Of a stretch of DNA of 64,000 nucleotides, positions 11,023 through 24,641 are shown in pieces. Below the pieces are notes generated by a model. That model was not told the DNA's origin, made no database searches, and worked only from the letters and a program-made list of their open reading frames with translations. The stretch is taken from the NCBI GenBank assembly GCA_037447655.1, contig JBBHKE010001766.1:186001-250000 (forward strand), written 5' to 3'. Position 1 is the first letter of the stretch; each line of letters opens with the position of its first letter. The position numbers were made by a program, and so were the translations under genes. This DNA is from Zygnema cylindricum. Taxonomy: Eukaryota; Streptophyta; Zygnematophyceae; Zygnematales; Zygnemataceae.

Positions 11023-14000
11023 ATGCGGTTGAGAGTCAGGCCAGGTAGCGCCACGTGTTACGTGGCTATGGGATCCCTTCTAGCTCGAGCGCCGAGCGCA
11101 GTGCTTCTGGCCACTCTCCTCTTAGCCACCAATTGCCACACATGTACCGATGCTGCACGGACTCTGCGACGAAATGAGGGCCGTCTCCAGGTGAGCGTGG
11201 AAGCCATTTGTAGCAGGAGAGTTAGGAAACTTTCTTCGTGGTAAATGCTAGTACCAAATTTTCTTTTCGTGGCAAACTATTTCTTATGTCACGTTTATCA
11301 GTGCTTGTATGCTTCATGTGTATACTTGGCAGGGATTTTGGCATTGAGCATTCGTAAATTTTATCATTTAGGCCTCCTACGTAAGGATGCTGTTCTGAAG
11401 GGAACATAAAGTAGTCTTGGCTAGACTCGCCTATTTCAGCAGCAAGTCAAAATTGGTATATGATTAAGCATAGGCTCCTTTCGCCCAAACACAGTTGTGG
11501 CTGCAGTTGTGGCTAGACGCAGTTGTGGCTGTTAATCTCGGGATTTTGGTGGCACAGTTAGCAAATCATAATTGTCGAATATTACACAATGATGACTGCC
11601 CCTGAATAAGCTTAAAACTGAGCCTGTCGGTTTGATTTATTCCGGCAAAGGAAACAGCCTGTAAGAGCCGTGAAAGCTGTTTTGCAAACGAAAGAAGTGT
11701 TAAACTAGGCAGGCACTGAGTACAATTTATAGCGTGGATAATGATGCCTTCATTCATTTTAATTTTGACTGAGGAACTTGCTTTTGTTTTGCATGGTTTT
11801 GGCTATGTTAATCATAAAGGCAGTTATTTTTATGCATTGAAAACGTGGACACTCCATTCACACTGTAATTTTTTGATGAATCGACTGCTAGTGTCGATGG
11901 AAAAGTAGTATGGAGTTATTATTTCATGTCCATGAAATAAGCGCCCGTTCGAATGCTTGTGGTCTACATCTTCTTTAGTGTTGCTTATCCAACCGCATTG
12001 GTTTGATGTAACCGGGTGACGATGGGATGTGGCTGACGTGGCAGATTATGTCACTTGATACAATTCGCTGAAGAGTGCCTGTCAACCATTTCTGTTGCTG
12101 TCGGGACCATTGGCCCTAACTGAAGGCGCTCTAGCTCTTTTGCGCACAGTTGCAGATACTAAAACTGGTTTAAAAAATATAGCTGACGTGCTAACGCTAT
12201 GCAGTACGTGAAATGGCATATACTACCTTATAGTGGAACTGTGGGGTAGCAGAGCATGGAATACTCGGTTTTTTGGCGATGCATTGTATTGCATTTCATC
12301 ATATTGCCACATTGTATCGAAAAATTCTGGAAAATAGCGCATCCCCTTATCGTATCGACAGTGAGCCAATGCACATTGCAAAACCGCATAGGTCCTCCTA
12401 TGGGTTTGCAGTATCCCTAATCTTCCTCTATTTACTCTTTTTTGCCATGTGTGGGCATTAGAAATGGGCAATCGCGTGGTCCAGAGTAATCTTGTTGAAC
12501 TCTAACAGAGTCTTCTGCAGGTCTCAAATTATTAACCGGCTTCATGAACATGACGGCCATGTATGGAAGTATCTGGTATGACGAGCTGGTAGAGGAACAG
12601 TTTGTGTAACTGGACATACTATGTGTGCAGGTATCCGTTCCGGCGATATCTGAGAGACAATTCCCAGCCAACATCTCTGGAACTTACAAAGGTGAGGAAG
12701 GTAGCTGGAGAATGGTTGCGTCCGTCACGTTTTACCTTTTGGTTTGTGCTTGACCAAATTCTTATCCATGTTTAATACAGAGTGGTCATTTAACTGAAAG
12801 TAGGTACCAAATGTAGGCATTCATAGTTGAAGAACGTTTAATCCATTAAATTCAGCTTTTCATGCATTTTCACTCACTTCATTTAGTAGTAACTTGTCGA
12901 AGATAAATGGTGTATTTCATTTTTAATTTTTTGGTTAAACTGAATTCAACTTTTGTTAGCAAGGATTCTGATGTTTTATATTGTACGGCTTATAAAACAC
13001 ACTTTTCTTTCCATGTTTTTTTGTTAGCACTGCATGTACACTGTTTGCCTTTGTCCCTATATTGCGTCCTTTTTGACCAGCTTTTCAGATAACCGTCAAC
13101 TCCCCACATGATCCTCCCCTTTTTGGGCTCTCTGTTTTTTCCTTTGCCTTTTTGCTGTTGATATTGTCATTTCCTTCAATTTTTGCTTTTGCCTTATTAG
13201 CTGTTCTTTCCCTTCAGCAGTGTGCTGGAAACGACCAGCTTGGGCTTTTTCAGCAGCTCACTGTAGAACTTTGACCTTGTCAGGTCCACAATGGGGGGCA
13301 TTGCAGGAACTTGGGAAGTGGAAGGGTTGAATGGAACACATCTTCCTCAGCTTCGGAAAAGTACAGGAAACATTATTTTGCAGTTGAAAACATCTCCTAC
13401 CAGGGCACGGGAGGTTCATTATGTGAATGTGAGCTTTGCTTCATTTGTGTTTTCTCATTCTCTGATGGAAAAGTTTAGTGTAAGTTGCAATAATGGGTTT
13501 GTACTGTTTAGAACTGTACACTGTGAATTGCTCTTATCATTAATAACACTAATTTGGTCCCAGATTTATTTTGGCTTCTGAACACAAAATAGCATGAATA
13601 ATATTTTCTTTTTTTGTCTCAATGTTAAATCGTTTTGCGGTTTGTTGTCGTCCACATTGTTTGGAATGGAAATATAATTTCCAACTTTAAAACAGCCCTT
13701 GCACTTATTATTTTTCGACGCTCACGGTGTAGAGTTGCGATGCGCACTGTATCAGCTCTTTGATAAGTCCCCATAAATAATGGTGATTTACCAGTTTGGC
13801 GCAAGAAAAACTATGTCCCCAGAAAAATTATGTTACCTTCAACCAAATGTTGACGCATTTTAATCTGCAAATTTTCATTGGTTGAAGTAGTTTTTGGAGG
13901 AATGGTACAGGGGGAGGTTGTCCTGCGTGATGGAATGTACATTACTGACGGAGACTTGCATTTAAATCTGGAAGGAGTGTACATTCGGGAATTCGGGCAG

Positions 14001-17000
14001 CTAAGGATGGTCCTAAGCAGGTTAGTATTTCAGGGTTCTTTTTTTAGAATCTTCTCCCTGGCCCCACAAGAAGTTAATGAAGTAGCTTGGCATCTTATGT
14101 ATGGGAATTGGATTCTGTTTCATGTAAACTTTTGATGTTTCAAGGGCCTGAGGTGGATACGGTTCTATCCTATGTGGTGGCTAATGCAGGCCTGTAATGC
14201 TCTGAGCTTGACAGTTTTTTAGTTTTTTTTTTTGTCTTTGTGCCGGTCACCAGCTCGGTGGAGTCAGGTTTAATAGAATCTGAGGAAGGAGGGCCTGGCA
14301 ATGGATATCGGATGGTGGGTGTTATCTGAACAATATTTAGGAGGGCTTTGAGCTTGAAGAATCCTAGTTGAATCCTGACCGAGTATTGTTGTTCGTTCAA
14401 CTTGTAGATCGCTGTATTTGGCACTGAAACAATGTTATTTCAATGTGTTTGGCTTAACCTTCTAAGAAAGGACGTTGTTTCTAGCCTTTGTTTTCCACCC
14501 CCCTCTCTATTTGGTTTAAAATGGTAGTTTAGTTTCATGAACATGAAGGAGAAATCCCAAGATGTTTTCTGGGTTATGCAAATTTTTCTCTGGAAACATG
14601 GCCTTTTCTTGTTTAAAACATGTGTGGCAGTAGCAGCTCTATACATGTGAGCTCTGACTGACTCAGTTTAGTCTTCAGTTCAATTCAGTTCAATTGAACG
14701 ATCTTCGGTTTATAAGACTACACCGCCCATCCCTACTACAGTGGATTTTTAGCGTTAACACTTGATTAAAATCAACTACACTACATTATGTTTTGGCACG
14801 CGACATAATATGCGCCACTTTACTAAATAGTGTTATTAACTCTAATTGATTATTTTGGGTCAAAAAACTGCTCACTTGAATTAGAGTGATTAATTCTAAT
14901 AGTGATGGGCAGTGTAGCTCTCCATGCAGTACGGCAAGAAATTCTGGAGGTCTGTCTGGTATCCCAGTTGATGACTAATTGCGTCGTTTTGACAACAGTT
15001 GGTTCACGAATGTCAGTAATTTTCTGTCTCACCTCCAGTCGGGTGTATGCGGATGGTTTTTCTGAATGTCTGGTGGGGATCAATTTTGCCAAACAGGCTG
15101 GGCTGCAGGCATTGCAAGATCGCTCTCGAAGTCTTCACAGAGAAGGATTTGCTGATTGTACGTCATTTTTTCTCTCTTTTCCATCTTTTCTCACTTTGTA
15201 CTGTATGAAATGTTGAATAGGGGAGTTGCAAATTCTCTCAAGTGACCCTTTATTTTATACTAAAATCAGTGCGTTCGTTATTCTTTCACACAGAGGTTTT
15301 AGTTCTACAACTGAGATAGTTGATAGTCAAAAGTGAATTCACATTTTTGAATCTAGCTTCTGCATCATATCATGGAGAAAAGATGTTACAGATAATTTCT
15401 TTGTGGCTTTTATTTTACAGCTAGTTTAAATGAGGACTGTGAGATTCACATCATGACACAATTGTCACCGGCTTTATGGGAATGGAAAGGTTAGTTCTTC
15501 CCCGCGCCTCACAAATGCTCAGCTCTTTGAGGACTTAGAGAACTGTACATCGTGAATCACGATTATAATCAATTTCTAGCGAGAGTTTAGATTAGTGTTA
15601 TTAATTCTTATTCAGTTTCAGGGTCGTTTTTCAACCGTTTAAAGAGTTAGCGTTTAGAAAAAATCATTCAGTATTGTCTGCAGTATTTTGTGTTCGAGGG
15701 CAGAAAAAACAGCCTCTGAACTGATCTTATCAACGTTAATAATGATTCATGGTGTATTCTTCTGTTACTGTTATTAGTGGATAGTAATAGTAATACGTAG
15801 TAAGTACTAATTGGTTGAAGTTTTAAAAGGTCATCCATGTCCAGAATGGAAGCATGTATCGCTTGTTTACCGTGAGCCTCGAAAGCTTGTTTACTTGTCA
15901 TTTGGGAATGGTTATTCACCATAACAGTTTCTTGATGGGTTCTGAAGGCACGTAAAAGTTTGTTGTTCAGTTATGTTATGTGTTTTGTAAGCTGCTGGTA
16001 TTCAGTAGATCTTGACAGGCTGAAGAGAGGTTATTTCTACCTGTTGGACTGTCCGACTGACTCTCCTATTTGCTTCTCCGACTGATGGTAGAGAAAGACA
16101 GATTTTACTCTAATTTTACCATGAGTCTTTTATCCTTTGTTGAATTTTTGAAGGGCATTTGTTGGGTGGTATCAGAGGGAGTTCAGGAGCATGTTGCTAG
16201 TGAGATGGAGGGTCACCTGGAAAGTCCTCTTGTGGATCACCCGGACAAAAGTTGCTTTGTATCTTTGAAAGTGAAAGCCATGGCAGTAAATTTGGAGGCT
16301 TATTACAACAAGGCGATCAATTACACACTGCTCGTGACATTTGTATCCTGGTCATTTTTTTATGGGACGGACATGAAGTACGGAAAAAGGTTTTTTGATG
16401 TATTCCCAAATTCTGGTGCCTGTACGTTATGATTTTGATTTGCAGATGACCACAAGATTGTATCTGGACTTCTTTGTTTGAGCTGGAGGTTGACTGAATT
16501 ATCCTTTGTTTTCACGTTTGTTGAGGTTAGCTTCGTCTGACCTCATTAAGATGCAAAGGAGAGCTTCTCAAAAGTTATCGTTGTGGTACCTCATGAGAAT
16601 CCTTTTTAGTGTCCTTCGGAATGGAGAGTGACAAACTGGACTTTGGTGGGTTCTTTGACAGTTCCATTCTTCCCTTCAGATATCTTTCCTGCAGGTTCTG
16701 TTTTTGATTCGTCAGATGGAATATAGCAATACACAATCGGTATGCTAACAGTCTGACCTGTCCATCCCCTTTCAAGTCTTACCCTCGTGGAAATAATCTA
16801 TTTTGTTGCAGAATGTCGCTGCACCATTTTTTTCTGACGGTTGTTATTGTGATAGTTTTGACGGTAGTTTTGGGTACTGCCTTGTGGGTTAAAATGTGGG
16901 CTGTTGTCGATGTGTGTTGTGTCGATTGTGAGTTGTTGTAATTGTGAAACTGTGTTTTTTGCCGGTTGTTTTAATGTTATTTGTTTTAGTATCAGTTGTT

Positions 17001-19783
17001 TTAGTGTGAGAGTTTTTTGAATGTGGATTCAAATGTGTTTTTTCAAATGTGGTTTTTTTTCCACTCTGGGTGGTACAGGGTGCAGCAAAGGTGTCTCTGC
17101 TTATGATTGGTCAGCAGGCCATCATGGACGCCTATTTGTGCCTTCTGCATCTGACAGCTGGCATCGTAGTTGGTAAGCAGAAGAATCCATTTTTCAAATT
17201 TGCAAAAACAGTTGGAAACAATATTTCTGGTAGCCCCATATGATATGGGTATTATATGGTATAATATGCGCACAGTATGTGGCTACCGCGTTGTATAATC
17301 CATCTCTATTTGTTGTACTTCTCGTATGATATGAAAACAAGGTGCAGGAGTTGAGCTCGGAACCTGCGATCTGTACAGAAATTTCTTATAATGGAAATTA
17401 TTTTTTGCGGTTATTTATGGAAAACCGTACAAAACCTCTAATATGGGTACATTTTCACACGGTTTACACACCCTGTAAACCCGGTGTTTCCCCCTGTGTT
17501 TTCACCCTCTGGTTTTCATCTGGTTCACCCGGTTTTCACTCTGTAGTGATTTTTTGTACGTTTTGTTCAAAGCTTAGGACAGAAGTAGGCTCTCCGGTAG
17601 GTAAGAAACCGGATTAGCTTTTTGGTGTATAGTAGAAAATCCTTTTAACAAAGCAAGAGCGTTCTCCTGAGAGTTTCATTTTTCTCCTATCGTCAGTCCC
17701 ATAGTAGTGAAGCTCTTTACGCTGTGAGGATTAGCATTGTCTGATAGGTTTAGTCAAAATCGTCAGAATGACAGAGCTCATCAAATGGCTGTGTGGACTA
17801 AAGAGAGTTCTTGTCAAGCAGCATTTTACCAGTGAATCAGGGGAATCAGCGGTTTTCCTGGAGTAGTTTATACCCAGTTTGACTTGAAGCCTTCTGTCGA
17901 TATCAGCAAGGTCATAAGGGAATAGACAGTACTAGTGAATCTCAATTTTGGCAGATGTGTGTGTGTTTTTCTTTGTAAGATGAGAAAAAAATCTTCTAAG
18001 CTGTTGGACAGGTCACGATACTATGGTTCTTTTTTTTTTGGGTGTATGTGCAGAATCATTGTTCAACGCTTTTGCAACAGCTGCTTTTTTTAAATTTGTT
18101 ATTTTCAGCATATTTGAGATGCGTTATTTGTTGGCCATATGGAAGGCTCGGAGACCGGTCGGTGCAGGAGAGGGATGGGAGGCTCTGAGGAGAGAGCTTT
18201 CAGTTCTTTACGGCAGATTCTGTGAGTAAAATAGGGAGGACACGGTTAAGTGGATGGTTTAAGGGTGACTTGAGTAACCAGTGGTTGCCATGGGATTTTT
18301 TTCTGGCCAAACTGTCCATTTTTTGTTCAAATTTTATTCGCATTGGACCTTACTATGCCACATTTTATGAAGTAACCTATGATCAAATTGTGTACTATCT
18401 CTTCATTTGCCGCACGTAAATTCTATGCTGTGTGGTAATTGAAGGGTTGCAAAGTTGATGTTTGGGATAGAATCAAATTGGAATCTTGAGTCATAAATGG
18501 GTATTGTTATAGAACAAGGATTTGTCTCACTGAAGTTGTGACGCTAGAGTTGGTATTGAAGCTGAGTAATATGCTAATATAAGTGAAAGGACATGTAAGC
18601 GAGTAAAAAGCAGTTGCTATGATAATTACATATATTTCTTGGGTAAAGAAAAAGTCTGTTTTCAGTTGGAACCTTGCAAGCAGAATGCATTGTATGGGCT
18701 GTGTGTGATGTGGTTTTTTTATGCCAGTTTTGTCTTGAGGTTGGTCTTATCTTTGACGTTGCAGAAAGATACAATGCTGTATAACGAAGTGTGATTTTTT
18801 GTCACGTGCTGATGAGTGGTGGGGAGGGAAAATGCAGATGGATTTCTCCTTGGAGGCATTTTTATCATGTATCAACTGCAGGGCCTTCTACGCTATCTTC
18901 TTTTCTTTTTCTATTCCTTCTGGATTCCTCAGATTGTGTCATCGGTTATCCGTGACGCTCGGAAACCGCTTCACCCGTACTACATTCTTGGCATTACTCT
19001 CACTCGCCTTGCGGTTCCTCTGTACACTTTTGGCTGTCCCAAAAATTTCATGAGGGTGGAGCCAAGCTTCACGTGGTGTATTGCACTTGTAGCATTCCTG
19101 GCAGTCCAAGTAATAATTCTCCTACTCCAACATTACTTTGGGGCACGCTGTTTCATTCCACGCCAGGTGAGGAACTGCACTCTCTTAACTCGTCCCTCTT
19201 TTAACTCCACCCTCTTTATTCCAATGGGACAGCGTGTTTTATTCCAAGGCTATGTCACTTTTCAAAGCTGACTTTTCAAAGGATATTGCCTATGGTTGAT
19301 GATGCAGTTCCTTCCCGAGAAGTATAGTTACTTCCGTAAACCGGAACGAGGGGCTGGACAAGGTTCGGATGCTGAAGAGGTTTCGAGTGACTGTGTCATC
19401 TGCATGGCACCTGTGGACTCCGAGCCTCGATCGACTCAGCGCATGGTGAGAATGAGCTCTTATAGTATATTCGTACTCAAAACATTAGTACCTTCGTGTT
19501 TTGACTGTTCTGGAGTTGCTGAAAGCAAAGCAGGTTTGTCTGAAGGATTCGTTTCTCTGGTCTAATTGAGAACGTCGATGTGTTTTAATTTACTGTACTT
19601 TTTGTGGACGCTTAGCATCGTTTTTGTTGTTGTGACATTGCGGGGGCACTGACGTGAAAACATAACATGGAACGGGCGCAGGTCACTCCGTGCGAACACG
19701 AGTTTCACACCGGTTGCCTGCAACGGTGGATGGATATCAAAATGGAGTGCCCCACGTGCAGACGGCCATTGCCCCCCATTTAA
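11023..19783 (+). CDS. FLY1/FLY2-type (TUL1-like) transmembrane RING-H2 E3 ubiquitin ligase
   Basis: Thirteen exons with GT-AG borders give 568 aa: 11023-11190, 12631-12691, 13307-13428, 13911-14020, 15039-15157, 15421-15489, 16176-16342, 16680-16739, 17079-17172, 18054-18221, 18838-19166, 19308-19445, 19682-19783. The N-terminus is a signal peptide; Met16 (MGSLLARAPS) may be the real start. A lumenal region follows (SGTYKGTWEV, LEGVYI...QLRMV), then about six membrane spans from YYNKAINYTLLVTF to VIILLLQHYFG. The C-terminal RING-H2 runs from CVICMAPV to CEHEFHTGC...CPTCRRPLPPI. Arabidopsis FLY1 is about the same size; it is an endomembrane E3 that modulates pectin methylesterification in seed-coat mucilage. 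Yeast Tul1 is the Golgi/Dsc-complex counterpart. The exon 4 acceptor (TGGTACAG) was chosen because it alone keeps frame (HYVN-GEVVLRDG). Exons 5 and 6 are the least conserved and least certain. Confidence 0.9.
13517..13731. mobile_element. Intronic MITE, TACACCG family
   Basis: It lies in intron 3 of the RING-ligase gene. The left end TACACTGTGAATTGC and the right end (complement TACACCGTGAGCGTC) form an imperfect inverted repeat, and the internal block ATTAATAACACTAAT is shared with other members. Length is 215 bp. Confidence 0.5.
14718..14917. mobile_element. Intronic MITE, TACACCG family, about 200 bp
   Basis: It begins CTACACCGCCCATC and ends with the complement (GATGGGCAGTGTAG), with the internal blocks TAGTGTTATTAACTCTAAT and TTTTGGGTCAAAA that recur in related copies. 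It sits in intron 4 of the RING-ligase gene. No ORF is present. Confidence 0.65.
15546..15756. mobile_element. Intronic MITE, TACACCG family
   Basis: The left end TACATCGTGAATCACGATTA and the right end (complement TACACCATGAATCATTATTA) form an imperfect inverted repeat about 210 bp apart, in intron 6 of the RING-ligase gene. The internal TAGTGTTATTAATTC block matches the other members. Confidence 0.55.
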
Positions 19784-20771
19784 TAGTTAGTTGTTCTTTC
19801 ACACTGCATTGCTTGGCCTGCCTTTCGAGGTAAACTACCCACCATTATCTTCAAACTTCAGCTGAATCCTTCATAATGTTGCCTTTTCTAAGGTGGGCAC
19901 GCTCTGGGCACTGATGAGCTGGTCACTTCGCCAAGCCCCTCAAGAGTACAAGAGTGGAAATATTACTCTAACATTGGATAATCAAAAAAGGTTCGAGGTT
20001 TTTTTGTAACACACTGCTATATGGAGCTCCATCCTACCATAGGATGCAGAATTAGGCAATCCATATGGAGCTCATTTTTTGTAAAAAGGCTGGCTAGTTC
20101 TATATTGTTCAAACATCATTCTTTTACGACTTGTTTCTTTTAACCTGCCAAGAAAGAGGCTAAATGGCCATGTACGACATCTATCACTGACGATTTGATG
20201 TAGTGTGTATGTTTTGCTACCAATAAGTTGTCAATCGACAGGATATTTTAGGCTGAAATTTAGCTAGCAATTGTTCTACGCACAGAAGCAATTTGATGCA
20301 CTCTCCGACAAATCATCTCATTTGCAATTTCAAATTTTTGCTATGATAAAAGCAAATGGTCTTAAGAGTCATGAGCTTATGTTCTTTGTAGGGATTCATA
20401 TTTTGATCACTTAGCTGGGCATGACAATTTTGTATCACCCCAATTGGATGTTTTTGGTGTGGTTTTTTAGTTCAAAACAAACAAAAAATATCAGGCCACT
20501 CTGAAGCATGTTACCTCATGTACAGACTTTTAACCATTGTTTGGGGGCACGAAAAACTCAGAAAAACAAGTGAAGCTTATCCTATCATAATGTGTACGGC
20601 AACAGCAGCCGACTCCATTGACAAGAAGCCTAAATTGAGTCCCTTGATAATAAACATGCCTCTAGCTGCCCTCCCGCCCTTCAACATGTTCAACTTCGCA
20701 TATTGTTGATTGTGATATATTGCAACATGCACAGTCACATGGTACCTATTTCTCTTAGAATCTGTGGTCTT
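19784..20771. other. Convergent 3' spacer between RING ligase and ZIP4
   Basis: About 1 kb separates the stop codons of the two convergent genes. It should hold both 3' UTRs. No other gene, repeat or RNA was recognised. Confidence 0.5.
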
Positions 20772-23700
20772 TCACTCCTCCATGGGATCAACATCTTTTT
20801 TCTCAATTACTTTGTTGTATGCCCCTTCCATCATCTTTCTGTGTACCTCCATGCTTGGAGCATGCTTCAGGAGGTCAAGTGCGACCTTCATCCATTGTCC
20901 TGCCTCTTCATATCTTCTAAATTTGGTTTGCAGTGGGGCTCGGTTCCATGCAGTAGTGACCAGCCAGTGAATCTCATCTGGAGGATATGTGTCAGGGGGC
21001 AGTCCAACGAGCATTTTCTCTGCTTCTTGGTATAGCTTTAGGACACTGGGACTGTCTCTGTTTTGAATATCGGCCATACGAATCAGCTTGCGAGTGATTA
21101 TGCCTGCCAATTTGTAGTCCGGAGCTGCTGTGCTTAGTAACCTAGTCAGACAGAGTTTAAGTGCGGCACTAGCAACTGTGGTGTCACTCCTCTCCTGTTC
21201 TTCTGCATTGGCTGCCATTTTGTACAAGTGGTCCGCTGTGAATCCTGGAAGGCTATTACATTTGTTGAGGATTTCCAGCTGACTCGCAGCATCCTTCATT
21301 TTCCCTTTCAGATCAAACATCATAAGATGATAGTAAACATCCAAGTTTGCGTCGTTTCCAGTCAAGTCTGATCGGTTGGCGTGTGTTGTACCAACCTTGT
21401 CACACATAGAGTAATGTGACCGTGTCAGTTAACCAATAGAAATTTCAGAGCTGAAGAATTATGTGAGATGGTCATGTGACACATGCACGTAAATCGCATG
21501 AAAGAAGCTGCTCCAAAGACTTTTTAATAACATTGTATTGTCGGAATACAAATTGTGCATGTTGCCTGCAAGTGATGGGAGGACTTACCTTATGATATTT
21601 TTCCAGACAGCTCGTTGCTGTCCGCAGAACTTCATCATCCAAGCTATGATCTGGAGACAGTATGGCAGCTGCTGCTAGCAACAATGCACGGCGCGAGCTC
21701 AGCAAATTCTCGGACGATTCTGGCAGTACTGAGTAAAAGTCAGCCGCACATTGCAGAAACGCTGCAGCAGTAGGCCAGTCGTCTGCTTTACCAGCTTCAA
21801 GCCCATGATTCCACGAGGATCCAGCAAACCAACTTGCTTCTCTTATTCCCATGCTTCCCTCGCCAAAACATGTTGTGAATCCCCCTTGGCTAAGCCTTGT
21901 CTGAGCCAGCTTAAAGTACTTCAGTATTTCTTTTACATCCCTCCTCTGATCGATCAGAAGAATCACAATATTTCTTATTACAACAATCTCTTTAACACCC
22001 GTAGTTTGTTCAGTTGTTCCATAGAGGTCAAGCAGTTTAGATAGGGCTAAGATAGCTACCCCAACACATTTACATGCAATTGCTTCATGGGACGCCAAGG
22101 TGAGATACTCAGGTTCAAAGTCTTTACAAGCCAACATCTTTTCAACTTGCTTCGAAGCTTCCGTACTATCGTTAGTTTGGAGAGCTATTTTATACTGCAA
22201 AATGCAAAAGCAATAACACATCGTCAGGCTTAGGGAAGCATTTCCTTGAAGGTCGTGAAGTAGAAACTTAGATCCATGTTCTCTACTGATTTATTTCATA
22301 TTGGCATATTTGTGACTGGTTGATCCGTAACTGGCCAAGGAGATTTTTTGAACTGGTTTCTAGAGGCAAGAAAAATTGTGGCACTTTCAAGAAGTCTCTC
22401 TGGATCAAAGCACAGTTCTCAGGGCCAAAGCAATCATTTTTAGCACGACTAAACTCAAGTAGCTATTACTCGACTGCCAACAGCACCATGAAGAGCAAAT
22501 GCTCACCTTGAGAAAGGCGCTCGCTATTGTTGGATCCAACTGCACAAAGGGCATCATGAAGCTTGTCAATAGAAAGCCGAAAAAGCGAAGTTCTGTAAGT
22601 TTCTAGACAAAGGGTTTAATGTAAAGTGGAAAGGCTAGGGTGTAAGTGTACAGTGCTATTACTGTTTTTTTGGTTATTACCGCGTCAAGAAACGAGTGAA
22701 CCTGAAAACATATTCACAATGTTGTTTGATTGTTTCCTGGAGGAAGTAATAATTGCACATAGCAACTAAATATCACAACGGATATAAAAGATCAAGTACT
22801 GGCAATTTCGAGATTGCAAGAAAGTGATGAACCTATCTTTCACTGTGCACGTGTACCTGTTCAGCTACATTCACGCATTCCTGCGCCTGGTCGAACTGCT
22901 GAGTTGCCAAATGGCAAAGACAGATGACTCGAAGAGCTTTGGCACGTTGTATGATGGACGAATTGTCTTTCGGAAGGTAGAGCATGGAAGTTTCAAATAA
23001 CTTTCGGCTCAGTCCATAGTCCATCGCTTGAAATCTCTCAGAGCCACTGAAGCAACGATGGGGGGCATTCAAACAATGTAAGCATGCTCTCATTAATGGG
23101 TAAAAGAAAAAGGCCAGCATATGGAAATCCTTAGGCGAAAACTATTTCTGAAGATTGCAGATTGTGAAGGTACATTAGAAAACAAGAAAAATCATATCAA
23201 TGAGCTGTAAAAGCGTTACAGAAACAAAATCAGATGTAGTGCTCGCACAATTTGTTCCTGTAACAAAATGCAACAGCCACTTGTGTAATCAAGACTCTAT
23301 TTATGTGACAGCCAGCGTACAGCAAACACCAATGTGGTGAATGAGCTTTTGATTTTACCAGTTCCACAGTAAAGCAAAAGCACACTGTTGCTCTTGTGAT
23401 GCTGCTCCCTGCTTGCTGTCGTCATTGCTTCTGATAAGGGAATTGATGGCCTCTCGCTGGGCGATCTCAATAGCCGCGGCTATTTGATCAGGTGATGAAG
23501 TTTTGCATAGCAACTTCTCCAGAACAAGTAGGGGAAGCTGGACGTTATTTGAGAACCTTGCTTGTAGAATGAAGAATGCGTTCTTGATACAAGATGTGTT
23601 CACTGAAGAAGGGCTCGAAAGCATCGCTTCAATGCCAGCAGCGCCGAGCTCAGCAGTGCAATCTTCATGAGAAACCAGAGCTTGCAGCTGGACTTCAGCT

Positions 23701-24641
23701 TCTTCATGTCGTCCCAAACTTGTCAAAGCCTTCAGCTCCAAAAAAGGGATGCTAGCATGATTACTTGTTGCTTTTAAACTAGCTGTGCATTTCAAGGCAG
23801 CTTCAAAGTGCTGATTTTGAATATGTGCTCCTGCAAGATATCTTAGGATTCGCCATTTTTGAGAGTTTAGCTCACTTTTCATTGGCTCCTCAGCTACTCT
23901 CAAGGCCGCTGAGCATATTTCAAATGCCTGCTCAAGGTAAGGAACCGACTCTGAAGCACATTCTACGTTTTCTGGCTTGCTGAGTAATAGTCTCCCATAC
24001 AAGAGGTAAGCATCAGCTAACTCTACTGCTTTGTCAGGGAGGGAAGAGATTAGTGAGTTTGCTCTTCCAAGCAAATTGCACGCCAATGCTCGCTGTCCGA
24101 GTTCCCAAGCATTTCTGGCTCTGTTCGTGTAGACATCAAATTTGAGATACAGGCTTTCATATTTGTCGGCATATCCTATTCCCTCCTTTAAATTTGATGA
24201 CAATTCGGTGGCTTTAGAAAAACAAACTTCAGCCATTTCATAATTTTGAATCTGTTGCCATAACATACCAGTTCGGCAAAAAAACATAGCCATCTTGAGA
24301 AGGCTTGATCGTACATTTGGATTCTCTCCCGATACAAGAAGCATGTCAGCTGCAACATGTCTTAGTTTGACATGTGCTTCCGTAATTCCTCCTTCTGTCA
24401 CTGAGTTGTTAGCGATGTCTACACAAGTATTCCAGATTCTGTAGCTTAACTTCCATAGCTGAAGCCGCTGGTGCTCCAGGATGTCAGATGGTATGCTTGA
24501 AAGCACTTTCCGTAGCTCTTCCGCAGTCTCTTGGTCAGCATTGGAAGGGGATTGTTCCAAGTGAGAAACCAGTTTGTTCATTCTCTCAAGAGCTCCTTGT
24601 ATACCACCGCTGTCTTCCATGTTTACTTCTGCGATCAGCAT
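20772..24641 (-). CDS. ZIP4: SPO22/ZIP4-type meiotic TPR protein
   Basis: Five exons on the minus strand: 24641-23359, 23046-22857, 22539-22507 (only 33 nt), 22194-21589 and about 21395-20772 (TGA stop), together about 911 aa. Recognisable plant ZIP4 blocks include SYRIWNTCVDIANN near the N-terminus, LLWNCGSERFQAMDYGLSRK across exons 1-2, and LDPTIASAFLK-YKIALQTND across exons 3-4. DYKLAGIITRKLIRMA and LVTTAWNRAPL lie in exon 5. The protein is an array of TPR helices. ZIP4/SPO22 is a ZMM scaffold of the synapsis-initiation machinery, needed for class I crossovers in meiosis. The Arabidopsis protein is of similar length. The acceptor of exon 5 (after ACAAG) is atypical, so that border may be off. 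The start at 24641 (MLIAEVNMED) matches the family N-terminus; a second Met follows at residue 8. Confidence 0.9.

Noticed and set aside
13878-13910. Longer exon 4 of the RING-ligase gene starting at GAAG or GTAG acceptors
   Set aside because: These break the phase set by exon 3; the acceptor at 13910 keeps frame and restores the conserved HYV-GEVVLRDG sequence.
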